This document shows, piece after piece, positions 1 to 10,063 of a stretch of DNA of 64,000 nt (position 1 is its first letter; each line of letters opens with the position of its first letter). The notes under the pieces are model-generated. The model had not been told where the DNA came from, made no database searches, and saw only the letters and a program-made list of their open reading frames with translations. The stretch lies in assembly GCA_905250125.1 (NCBI GenBank), contig CAJNOL010000922.1:2610-66609 (forward strand), read 5' to 3'. The position numbers and the translations under genes were made by a program. The stretch is from Rotaria sordida. Its lineage: Eukaryota > Rotifera > Eurotatoria > Philodinida > Philodinidae.

Positions 1-1563
1 GTGATGAGTCGACAGATATGAGAAGTATAACAGAAGGTATCAACTCATATTTGAGTTACTACTAACCCTTGAAAACAATCATAGAAAATATAAAAATTAT
101 CAAGAGAGAGAGGATTCATTGGCCAAGTATGTTTGGTAAGGATGGACCATTCTAATCGCAATAGCAAAAAAAAACCTAGAATCTGCCGTTTCCAATCCGA
201 TTCAAAAGAATATTGAAATCAGATATCTTTTCATCAAAGACAATAAAATTTTTCTTTAACTTCGTACAAATGATTAAATTAACTGTTCAGAAATTTAGTT
301 GAATACTATTTACAAAAGAAAGATACATTTCAATAGAAGGATACATATGTATTACTTTACAACTACTTCTTTTAATCACACTGACAAAACTCAAAAAACA
401 AAAAGAAAAGTATTCATTATAAAAATTTGGTTCATTATCTTCTTGTCCTTTAACAACATGATTTTTATCATGATTCAAAATACTCTTGTGATTTCTGTTC
501 ATTCCTAATTCATTGCTGTATGCCAATGTTTTTGTAATTGTTTCCGATGATGTTGTATTCGTCATGTGGGACAAGCGATTCCGATACGATAATTACATTG
601 TCGGATCTAATTCCGATATGATTTCAAACAAGACGATCTTGCTCATGTCTAATGTATGAACGAAAATTTTGATCTTAAATTAGTTCATAACTTTCGTCAT
701 TTTAAGAAAATAATAATCGCATATTTTTATATATAAACCAACGAGATAGCTCTTGTTAAGATTAATTAATTTTTAACCATAAATATATTCAATATATGTT
801 TTTTCGGAATATATCTGCTGCATCTCTAATATATATCAAATTTATGCCAGTGTCATCAGTGAACATATATTTATAGGTAAAATCATTTCATTAACAACAT
901 GACTTTGCAAAATTAAAACATGTGCATTTCGGGATAATAAACATTCGTAGAACGAATTTTTATATGTTACATGTATGTTAAATTACTCTATATATTCTTA
1001 AAAAAGTCAACGCTAGAGACTTTTATTCAGAGAAGTTATCGGTAAAAACCTAGCGTGACACAGAACGATATCGACTTCCATTTTCATACATTTTAGTTTA
1101 AAAAAAAATCCGAATTGAAACAGTGTTTTTAAAAACTAAATAGTATATTCTGTAGACAACTTCTAAGGCTAAAAAAATTTCTATGCAAAACTTTTTCTGA
1201 GCATACTTAGATTTTTCAAAAACGCCGATTGACTTTTCTTTGTTCAAAAAAAGATCCCAACGATGCAAATTCTTCTTCAGAATCTCTAGATGACAATTTT
1301 TATCACTGAAACATTTGAGAACGATCAATAATAGATCTCATAAATCATAAAATTTGATAGTTCATTGTATATCTATTGTCCTTAGTATTAATAAACAGTT
1401 TATATTTCTAGACCTAAGTTTTTTGCTATGTATTATATAAAAGGTGGCGCTAAACTCATCGTTGTCGAGACGTTATTCGAAATCAAATAAATGACGTTTT
1501 TTTTTCCTTCTCTTTTGTATATTGTAGATATCGTTGTTATTTACAAGAATAACTAACCATACA
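1..1563. other. Non-coding flank upstream of the TMEM205-like gene
   Basis: No recognisable coding exon was found on either strand; the short open frames here have no coding-like composition or splice logic. Immediately before the next gene, a pyrimidine-rich run ending in TAG at about 1528 could be a trans-splice acceptor or a 5' UTR intron end, 35 nt before the start codon. Confidence 0.5.
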
Positions 1564-2463
1564 ATGGGTGCACAAATGAGCAAAATTGAAGATACTATTC
1601 ATGATGTTTATAAAAAGACATGGCCACAAGCTTGGTTAATATCAAAATAATTTCCTTTTTGTTTAGTATCATTTTATTTTATTCAGGTATCTGGCTCCAT
1701 CATTTCTTGCATCACTTGGTGCTTTAGGATTTGTTGGATATGCCTTATGGCAAAATAAACCTGTCGCATCATCACCTAATCTTTCATTTTTACATCTAAT
1801 TGGTGTTGCTGGTGGATTTGGTATTAGTTTTTGGATGATAACTGTTCATGGTAAAAATAATTTGTTTGATTTCTACAATTTACGAATCTCATTTAGGTCG
1901 TGCTGTTCAACGTATGTTAACACGTCAAGAATATGCAACAGTACAATCACATTTATCAAATATTTATTTTTCGTCAACAGCTGTTTTAGCTAGTTTAAGT
2001 TTAGGAACATTTTTACTTCGTCATCCATTGAAAACATGGTCAAAAGAAACAAGAAATTTGGTTTGTATAATAAAGAACAAAAGGAAAAAAACCTCATATT
2101 AATAATAATATTATTTGAATAGGGTATTGCATTATTTGTTGCATTAGCTGCAGCTGAAGTCAATAGTCTTGTTCTTAATTCATGGGTTACAAATTTAATG
2201 TTTGATCGAAATAATATTGAATTTTTACAAGCAACTAAAGTATAAATTTTTTTTTGTTTGGTTATATTTAATAAATAATTTTTGTATTTATTTCATAGAC
2301 AAGTGATGATATTGAAGGATTAATTCGTAATGATTCAAAATATCGTGTTGTAAACAATAAATTTAATTTATTTCATTCGATATCAATGGTTTCAAATTTG
2401 GTTAATCATGGTATTCAATGGTATCATCTATTCTTTCTTGCTGACAAATGTCTTGTGCTTTAA
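1564..2463 (+). CDS. TMEM205-like multi-pass membrane protein
   Basis: Five exons (1564-1634, 1687-1850, 1897-2060, 2123-2239, 2299-2463) join in frame to give 226 aa. The protein has about four hydrophobic segments: roughly residues 28-45, 55-75, 95-115 and the C-terminus. The C-terminal part has the TMEM205 pattern of an acidic loop, a D-S-K-Y motif matching D-P-K-Y in the vertebrate protein, then F-x-x-x-H-S/G-x-S and S-N-L-V-N-x-G. The N-terminal half carries H-G-R-A-V-Q-R followed by a membrane segment. TMEM205 is a poorly understood protein of endomembranes and plasma membrane, linked to platinum-drug tolerance in mammals. Introns are 46-62 nt. An AATAAA lies at 2512, only 90 nt before the next start, so this gene and the TAF10 relic may once have shared a transcript. 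Family call is from remembered motif similarity. Confidence 0.7.
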
Positions 2464-2511
2464 AAAAAAGTCATTTTTACTCTTTGTAGACCTTTAGTAT
2501 TATGAGAAAAG

Positions 2512-2517
2512 AATAAA
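2512..2517 (+). terminator. Poly(A) signal of TMEM205-like gene
   Basis: AATAAA 49 nt after the stop codon, followed by an A-rich run. It sits between the TMEM205-like stop and the acceptor before the TAF10 relic, as in a trans-spliced gene pair. Confidence 0.5.
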
Positions 2518-2580
2518 AAAAAAAAAAACTTATTAATTTTTTTTCTTCTTAAATAAAGCATTTATTAGAAAAACAACATC

Positions 2581-2597
2581 TTTGCTTTTTTTTGCAG
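2581..2597 (+). promoter_or_regulatory. Candidate trans-splice acceptor before TAF10 relic
   Basis: A pyrimidine run ending in TTTGCAG stops 4 nt before the ATG at 2602, with no upstream coding exon to splice from. In bdelloid rotifers many mRNAs receive a spliced leader, which needs such a site. The functional assignment is inference. Confidence 0.4.
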
Positions 2598-2601
2598 ATA
2601 A

Positions 2602-3098
2602 ATGACTGAAAGTATTGAAGATTCATCATCAAGTTGTGATGAAACATTAATTGATGAAGAAGATCTAAATAAATTTACATCAACATTAGATCAATTTACA
2701 CCTGCTATACCTGAAACAGTAACAAAATATTATATGAGATAATGTGGATTACAAACAGATGATGATCGTGTTGTTAAATTACTTTCTGTTTCTGTACAAA
2801 AGTTTATGACAGGTATTTAACATAAGAAGAAAGTTTAACAAAAAAAATCTTTTGATTCGTTCTCTAAGATATTATTAATAATTGTTTTCAATTACATAAA
2901 ATACGTGAAAAATCCACTAATCGATAGGTACCGGCGGCAACAACTGAAGCAACAATTACAATTACTGATCAATCGACAAATGCAGCTAGTGGTAGAAAAT
3001 CAATAGCATCAACAAATCAAACGTTAACACTTAATGATTTAACACATGTTCTTGAAGAATATGGAATTAATGTTAAAAAAACATTTTATTACACATAA
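2602..3098 (+). pseudogene. TAF10: TAF10 (TFIID/SAGA subunit) relic with two in-frame stops
   Basis: Two exons (2602-2812, 2869-3098) read in one frame from ATG to a final TAA and encode the TAF10 histone-fold protein of TFIID and SAGA. Visible hallmarks are an acidic N-terminus, the F-T-P-A-I-P-E-T-V-T-K-Y-Y motif, the second helix ending V-Q-K-F-M, a basic/serine linker, and the C-terminal L-N-D-L-T-H-V-L-E-E-Y-G-I-N-V-K-K close to the vertebrate end. The frame is broken twice: TAA at 2740-2742 (codon 47, inside the histone fold) and TAG at 2925-2927. Splice sites, length and the rest of the protein are intact, so decay looks recent. A functional second copy elsewhere in the genome is expected. 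A stop-reassigned genetic code is unlikely because TAA, TAG and TGA all end neighbouring genes. Confidence 0.8.
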
Positions 3099-3099
3099 T

Positions 3100-3969
3100 G
3101 TAAATAGAAAAAAAAAACTTTTTTTTCCTGTTTCTATGTAAAATCTTTTTCTTTTTGATGACATAATAAAAAAAGAAAATTTATTTTTGAAGTTAGATTC
3201 ACTGTTATTCATCAGAATAGAAGGTGTAACAAAAGCTGAATATGAAAAGCAATTAACTCACAGAGATTTTTTTTTAACTTTAATTTTTACAATAGAAATA
3301 CAATTGAATTTTTGAAATCAATATATGGAAATAAACATGCATTTTATCTATTCAGACTCATGGTAACAATGTTATTTATACAGACTATTAACATCTCAAC
3401 ATATCAAAAACAGGCTTTTTCTGTATTGTTTCTTTTTCTTTTTTTGTTATTCTAAAGGTTAAAATACATGTAAATACGACAATTAGGATTGTTAATAATA
3501 CAATTCGATTTTTTATCTTTACAAGATAAATCTATCGACAAAGTCCAATAAGTTATCTATTAAGAAAAATCAACGATGAGAAATATACGAAAGAATATTA
3601 GGAGCCTACGTGAGATCAACTAAATTTTTTGCCGAAAATTTAGTTTTAACATATGAACTTTTTGATAAGTAGATTTTGTACTCTAATATTTTCTGTACCA
3701 ATTGGTGCATTGTGGGAGTTCCAATAAAGTTATATAGAAGCATCCTAGCACGAAACAAAGTCGAAGTCAAATTCGATTCCAGCTTTCTTTCATGTCCATA
3801 AGCCTTGATAAGACGTCGTTGGAATGATTAAAAGCCGTCAATTTGTACAGTCAATATCAGAGAACAAAACTTACTATTCAAAAAACTTTCATACCTTAAA
3901 GCTGTAATTTCAACAAAAAAATTTAGTTGACTCCATTCAGGACTCTAGTATAATATCTATTATTGTATT
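3100..3969. other. Degenerate intergenic stretch
   Basis: No intact gene. A short exon-like piece at about 3292-3361 is bounded by a pyrimidine-rich AG and a GTAACA donor and is open in one frame. It may be part of the F-box-like relic that follows or of another dead gene; it was not identified. Confidence 0.3.
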
Positions 3970-4790
3970 TTGAAGAAAAAACTTTTCAAATTGAAATATT
4001 TCTCAGTAACCTTGATGAAATACACATTTCATAATGACAATCGTATTATTTCATTATTTTATCGAATAATAAATTTTGAAGAACTAATATTATTTGTATC
4101 AATAATGAGACTTGACTCGATTTATATTTCGATGGAATTCAATTATATGATGAAATTCTTATTTATATACCATGATTAAACAAATTTACTTTCAGTATTA
4201 GCAAAGTTATTCTTAACAAGAATGCTAGCATTGATCATTTCATTGGAAGAGGATATGAACAAGTTGATTTCCATATGTTAATAGCAGAACAATGGAGGTC
4301 GAAAGCAGATCGCATATCAATTCGAATATTTCATATTCATCTCAACAATTCTTTTCAAAATGACATGTTTGATAAAGTTTGAAGCTTGTTGATGAATGAT
4401 ATCCTTCCTTTCGAATATCAATTCTTCAAACTCATCTCTTCAAATTTTGCTTATCTCAAAGAATGATATATATGTAATAATCAAACACAAAGACAAGCAT
4501 AATTTATCAACAACGATTATATTTCCTTATATTACTCTTCTCAATCTGAAGATAGCATATGGGGATTATGCTGAGTAACTTCTCTTTGATAAGAAAAAAA
4601 TGTTCATTTGCCTAGTTGACGAATACTCAGCATCCAATAAAAATCACTTGCAATAGTAACAAACAGTTTCATCAATGATGTAGCACGTCTCAATTGTACT
4701 AAATTGAAAAGTCTTAATGAAGGCATACCATTTTATTTGGTCAGAAAACGTTCATCAATATTTTCCTTTATTATGAAGATAACTTTTTTT
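3970..4790 (+). pseudogene. F-box/LRR-like family relic (bdelloid-expanded family)
   Basis: Several blocks in shifting frames resemble one protein family that I associate with bdelloid genomes, usually annotated as F-box domain proteins with degenerate leucine-rich repeats. The blocks in order are K-L-F-K-L-K-Y-F-S (about 3980), N-F-E-E-L-I-L-F (about 4072), F-I-G-R-G-Y-E-Q-V (about 4240), L-N-N-S-F-Q-N-D-M-F-D-K-V (about 4343-4380), P-F-E-Y-Q-F-F-K-L-I-S (about 4408), a segment with D-Y-A-E (about 4567) and E-N-V-H-Q-Y-F-P-L-L (about 4745). Stops and frame changes separate the blocks and no N-terminal F-box was found, so this is a decayed, 5'-truncated copy. The family call rests on remembered sequence patterns. 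Confidence 0.5.
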
Positions 4791-5384
4791 TTATTATAAA
4801 AGTTTGTCAACGTTAAACGTGCTGCGATGATACTGATAAGAAAGAAAATACTTCTCATATATACTATACTTCAACAAATATTATGATTATTTTGGTGTTA
4901 AATAGTAGTTATTTATCTATGGTGTAAAGAATAACGTAAATATTATCGTTTTTATTAACAATAATCATTTTTTCTTATTTAATATAGAACGACTAAAACA
5001 TGTTCTTATGTGATGTGTAGAACGAGTCTTGAAATTAGAATAATCTCAAGAGGATTCGGACCTATAACTCGTCTTGAAAGAATAACGATAGTTTTGCTTG
5101 ATTTTCTTCTATAGGACGGAGTATTGGCTGGAAAATTCTTGATTTGAAAGTTTGTTGATAATTAGATTTCATGATCCTAAGAGTATTCTTAGGATTAGAA
5201 GACCTAATTAATGACAAAATTTCAGTTGAAATATGTTCTGTTTAAAAATCTCTTCGAGATTCTCTCAATAAAGACAAAATGAAGCTCATAAAATTTCTTA
5301 AATTTCACTTAAAAATCAAGTTGCAGATTTATTTTCTTGAATGAGAGTTTCTGCTGTGAGACATAACATTTTGTATTATATACA
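4791..5384. other. Intergenic stretch between two relics
   Basis: No coding block or repeat structure could be supported here. Confidence 0.4.
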
Positions 5385-6430
5385 GTCAACAAAAGCATTA
5401 AAAAAAATAATCATGTTCATTGATTAAAGTATGTAAATGTTGTAAATCATTTTCATTATTAAAAACCAAAAAAGAATAAATTAAGATTATGTAATGGTTT
5501 AGCACGACATATTCGAATAAATTCAGAATCAAATGGACTAAATTGATGATTATTTTGGCATGCCAATAACGTAAAAGTCATTCTTCTGTTAGAGTATCAC
5601 TTCATTCTATCTTAAATGCTGTCTAAAGAATTTACAAACAAAATCATTAAATATCTTCATAAGAAAATAAAAAATTCTTTACAAGATATTTTTCACCGAT
5701 ATTTGCATGTGATATAACATATGTTACTTGATCACTATAATCTTTTCGAACAGATTCGCCAAGATAATGAACAAAATCACTAAAGTCGATCTAAAACAAA
5801 AAAAAAATATTATTCAACAAGAAATTAAATTTTTATTAACTTGCACGTGTATCTCTTCGAATTCCAACAAAGCATATGACAGCTGAAGATAAATGTTGAC
5901 AATATAATGGTCGATTTCTTCTTGGTACAGAAATATCCTAAAAAGAATTTTTTTTTAATTCTAATTTTAGGAAAAAAATTTTATGTTTTTACAATTTCTT
6001 TTTCCGCGCATGATAATACAATTTCAGAATTAATTGTATAAATATCTTCATTTTCTTTTACATATTGAAATATACAACATCAAATGAATCCACAATATAA
6101 ATACGTAATTGACGTTGTGATAATAAAATTTTTGTTTCAACCAATGTACGAATTACTTGTCGTTCATCATTAATATATTCATATACATAACGATCCTCAA
6201 CTGACGAAAGAATTCGTTTATTGGAACAAGCAGAACCGATAATACACAATGTAATTGCTTGAAATAAAAATAAATAAATTTGATTAAAAAGAAACTATAG
6301 GAAAAAAGAATATTTACTCCAATCATTCGTATTTGCTGGTGAAGTATTTTTACTGCTTTTTTTAAAATTTATTACGTTGATGATGGATTTTATAAGTCGA
6401 AGAAGATGGAGAAATATTTTGTGTTGTCAT
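5385..6430 (-). pseudogene. ECT2: ECT2 (RhoGEF) N-terminal BRCT-region relic
   Basis: Read on the minus strand from an ATG at 6428-6430, exon-like blocks with good splice sites match the BRCT part of ECT2, the RhoGEF that activates RhoA at the cytokinetic furrow. Recognisable pieces are I-V-D-S-F-D-V-V-Y (about 6085), V-L-S-C-A-E-K-E, R-P-L-Y-C before a BRCT starting V-I-C-F-V-G (about 5880), V-R-K-D-Y-S-D-Q-V-T-Y-V-I (about 5725) and a linker with L-L-R-Y-W-H-A (about 5570). Human ECT2 has the same order, including R-P-L-Y-C-T and I-R-K-D-F-N-S-K-V-T-H. Breaks seen: one extra T near 6367, a one-base shift near 6065, two TGA codons where Trp is expected near 5590-5620, and shifts near 5560 and 5435. 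Nothing of the DH-PH catalytic half is present in the window. Confidence 0.7.
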
Positions 6431-6662
6431 TTTTTTTTTGGTTTAAAGGACATCTCAAAAATGAGTTGAGTGACTAGATCTAAATAAAAGATTGATTGAA
6501 ATGAATAGACATTATGATTCGCTTTTTCTATTACGATTAGTTAGTGGAATGCTAGATTCGATAAAACATAAAAGTTACGAATCAGAAATTGAAATTTCCG
6601 TCATGGATCAAACGCTGGTAACAACCCGCACCGTAGTGTCACCTATCTGTGCTCTCATGTGA

Positions 6663-6980
6663 TTGGTCAGTAGAGCTCATCGGGTCCGGGTCTGAAATTT
6701 TTTGCCCATTAGGACCAAATCAAAAAAACTTTGGATGCAGATAATAAAATTTTACGAATTTCTTTAAATTTTCGATCGTTTGATTCAAAAAAGCTTAATT
6801 TGTTTATAAAAAAATATGAGATTTTTGGCTCATAAAGTGTGATTGACTTGTCATAAAAATGATCTATCAGGTTCGAGTCTCAAAATCTTGATCGACCGGG
6901 TCTAGATCCGGGTCCAGAAAAATTAAATTCACCGGGTCCAGGTCCAGAAATTCTTGGACCCGATGGGCTCTATTGGTCAG
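6663..6980. mobile_element. hAT-type MITE, 302 bp, with 8-bp target site duplication
   Basis: The element runs 6671-6972. Its ends are imperfect inverted repeats starting TAGAGCTCATCGGGTCC on the left and ending GGACCCGATGGGCTCTA on the right. The 8-bp sequence TTGGTCAG stands on both sides (6663-6670 and 6973-6980) as the target duplication. An 8-bp duplication with TAG-type short inverted ends is the hAT superfamily signature. The inside is non-coding and rich in GGGTCC/GGGTCT units. Related ends recur at 55389-55426 and 61677-61726. Confidence 0.85.
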
Positions 6981-7154
6981 TATAATTGAACCAACCACCA
7001 AATTAGTAGCAACAACAATGAGCGATGTTCTCACGATATCGTCCTTTCATTCGGATAGACAACACACATACAAGAGATCAGCAGAATTCTGCATAAATCC
7101 GTTGCATAGTTGCATTTTCTCGCTCTTCCTGCTCACAGAGTCATCATAAACAGA

Positions 7155-8305
7155 ATGGCAGCAACCGTTCATCACAGAAGGTAAGTGATGTCTCATTGAC
7201 GTTTGCTTACAATGTGTATTAATTTCTTTGTTTCCTATTTCAGGAAAAAGAATCCATCGTCATCACCAAAGAATATTTATTTTGCAAGTTGCCGTACTGA
7301 CTTTCTCAAATTGGTCGAACAAGCACATGGATTAAAAGTCTCGCGTTTGTTAGGAGACCTTGATATTGATTCGGCTCAATGTTTGATTGAAGTTGATATT
7401 ATTTCAGTAATTCAATCTGACACAAAATTCATGAGTGTTGAAAGTCGGGAGTATGTGTTCGAAAAGGGTACGAACAATCTCCGTAAGGCGGTGAAGATCA
7501 ATTTTGAGCGTTTTGTTCATCAAATGAAAGACGTAGCTCGTCAAGTTTGTAATGGAAAACGTCCACGATCAACGGGTAAGTAAGAATATATTCGATTAAA
7601 TTGTTGATCTCACAAATTTTTAGTAGAGGATGACAGTTTATCTTCTTCATCGTCAAATGCCTTTCCAGAACCATCAAAACGAAAGAAGATAAATGTTGGA
7701 CGAAAGGTCAGTGATGCTTTTCAGATATCAATATACGACATACTCAGTTCAAATGCTCTTTGTTTATTTAGATTAAGCATCGTACCGGATCCTCTCGAAG
7801 TGAGTACGCTTATCAAAAACTGTGAGAAATATAGTTACTCTTTAGCCTAGAAGATGAATCCTTTTCCAGCGGCGTTTATGACATTCGGCCACCAATTTTC
7901 TTCAAAGATTTGAGTACTGAAGAGCAACTCGAGCATAACGGGACCACTGCTACACGAATTGACCATTTTCTGATACAATACTGCTTTATTCAAACAAGTA
8001 AGCTATTCAACAAGAATTCACGCATCCATTTGTTTTCTTGTATTTCTAGAGGATCTCACAAAAACAAAAGTAGTTTTGCTTCACGATTTTAAAGTTCATG
8101 AAGAACAACTCTATGAGATGTTCATGTACTTACGCAACTCATTTTGAGATGCAGTGAAGGAAAATATCGACAAAAATAATCTTACCGCTTCGCTTTTAAA
8201 AATGCTTAGTGAATTTGTAAGTGTCACCTGTTTTGCATTCTTCCAAGTACACATTAAGTTGTATTTTTTCACTTGCAGAAGCCAATTGGATATAATCAAA
8301 CGTAA
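7155..8305 (+). CDS. Unknown basic protein with an in-frame TGA before an intact last exon
   Basis: Not recognised. Exons 7155-7180, 7244-7575, 7624-7706, 7772-7799, 7851-7997 and 8050-8147 join in frame to give 237 aa ending at a TGA (8145-8147). The same frame continues uninterrupted to a consensus GTAAGT donor at 8217, then a TTGCAG acceptor and an exon 8279-8305 ending in TAA, adding 31 aa. The N-terminal 110 residues look like a compact alpha-helical domain; then come a Ser/Lys/Arg-rich linker with K-R-K-K (possible nuclear localisation) and a mixed C-terminal domain. Codon use has more C/G-ending codons than its neighbours. The TGA could be a recent nonsense change (CGA to TGA), a true shorter end, or readthrough. 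No transposon domain was seen. Confidence 0.5.
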
Positions 8306-10063
8306 AGCTTTGTTCGCCTTCGATTCGGTGCTCTCTCTTTATGTGTGTTTCTGTCTATGTGTTCATTATTCAACTATCTATGTTAACTTTGCTGTATTTT
8401 CTTATCCATGTACTATGAAATGATGAATACAAAAAGGCTTCTAGACTAGGTAAACATTTTCAATGAAGAAACCGCATGTTCAGATAATTCAAAAAGAATA
8501 TGATTTTTCTATACGACTTTCAAGAAAAAATACAGTTCATATCGATAGAACGAGAAGGACGCAATCTTACAAAACGGTGTGTATTTGAACCTAGGCACAC
8601 AGCCTTGTACGCATCGACTAGACAACAATCTTTACTTGGACAGAAACTCAATTCGTCACAGGCAATACCTACGTGTATAGAAAAGTACACCGTGAAGAGA
8701 CATATTCGGTAAATCAACTAGCTTGACTATATCTAAATTTTTTGTAGAAATAAGTAACAAATATGCTCCCCATTGACAGAGTTACGTCGTCTCTTTATAG
8801 CGTTCATTGGCTTTTGGTTGAAGCGAAATTGTTCATCAGACACACCTTTGCAAATAGATACCACCAATGTAAGAATAACTAGTACCAACAGAAGACACTG
8901 CATTTTTCATTCCATTATTTCAATTATTTCTATATATGCAAAGGAAAAAGGAATTTAAAATGTGCTCGGGAGCGTTGATTCATTTCTGCAATCTTACACG
9001 CATTGAGGGTTTGATACTATTAATATTGACAGACAATATCCCGTAGTTCTACACTCATATCTACAATCCATGTGGTTAATGATTAATAAAGTGACAGAAC
9101 CGATGTAAAAAGAAAGCACCCGGCGGTCTTACGAGCAACGAATTCTAGTGAGTTATCGAACAAAAACAGCATCCAATGACACTCATTGGGTTAGATAAGA
9201 GATGAAAGATCTCACTTCGTATCGCACGGAATCGAGAACGAATCATCGTTCTTTCTGCTATTTTAGCAGATGTTCTCGTTTTCTCAAGTAACCTTTGGGT
9301 GTTCGATTTTACGGAGTGATATTACTTCCAGTACTAGCCGATGGCGAGAACGCATTCGAGAGTCCATGATGATTGTAGACTCCTGAAATCGACAGTTTGT
9401 AGAAACTTGATTCTCTTGAAAAATGAACGAAAGATTGCCAAATCTACATCGACTACATTTTTATCTTTCAATCAAGAACTAAAGAGACCTTGCACGAGCA
9501 AAAGGATTTTTCCTATTTAGCTGCTTTCTACAATAAACTGTCTGTGATGTCTGGAAACGATACATAGTTAGAAAGGAAAAGGTCGGTACTCAAACTCAAA
9601 ACAAATACTTGTCATACTGCCTGTTTCGAAGCACGTTAAACTGACTACAACTTGCGGATCCTATGTTTCACTTGGTTCAGTTCGTCAGCCAGGTTTGCAC
9701 GATGCCATCGCTCGATATTTCTTATGACACACATTGGCACGATTGTGGCATAGTAATGCTCGAATTCTTTCTACAAAACAAAGTGAAAAAATGCAACTTT
9801 CGATCAACAGATCAATACGGACCATTGTTGAGTTTCTTCGCTTTGAGTAATTCGCCGCATGCATCATAAATTTGCGGTGAAGCAAATTGAGTCGGCTCGT
9901 AGGTGTGTAGGCTGTAGATGGGTGATGTGTGCGAAGAGGAGAGAGAACGCTGATGTTGAAGAAAATTTTGAGGTGATTGCATACGACGATAGTATTCGTC
10001 CTGTATCGAAAGACGCCACTAGAAAATATCCTAACGTTTGAAACGTAAGACTTATACATAATA
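8306..10063. other. Less AT-rich intergenic stretch with possible coding remnants
   Basis: Base composition is visibly less AT-rich than the surroundings, especially 9000-10040, and short frames read as coding-like, for example about 9028-9110 (plus strand, ending T-E-P-M) and 9859-10041. No complete gene, splice chain or known domain could be supported. It may be an old transposon or decayed gene. Confidence 0.35.

Noticed and set aside
2740..2927. Stop-codon reassignment (TAA/TAG read as Gln) suggested by the readable TAF10 frame
   Set aside because: Neighbouring intact genes end normally at TAA, TAG and TGA with no in-frame TAA/TAG inside their exons.
6833..6884. Possible tRNA-derived SINE: GGTTCGAGTCT resembles a Pol III B box, with a weak A-box-like TGGCTCATAAAGTG about 40 nt upstream
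   Set aside because: It lies inside a sequence fully explained as a hAT MITE by its inverted ends and 8-bp duplication, and there is no poly(A) tail or SINE-type duplication.
8145..8147. Selenocysteine codon in the unknown gene
   Set aside because: No redox context or cysteine-pair motif around the TGA and no recognisable SECIS hairpin downstream; a nonsense change is simpler.
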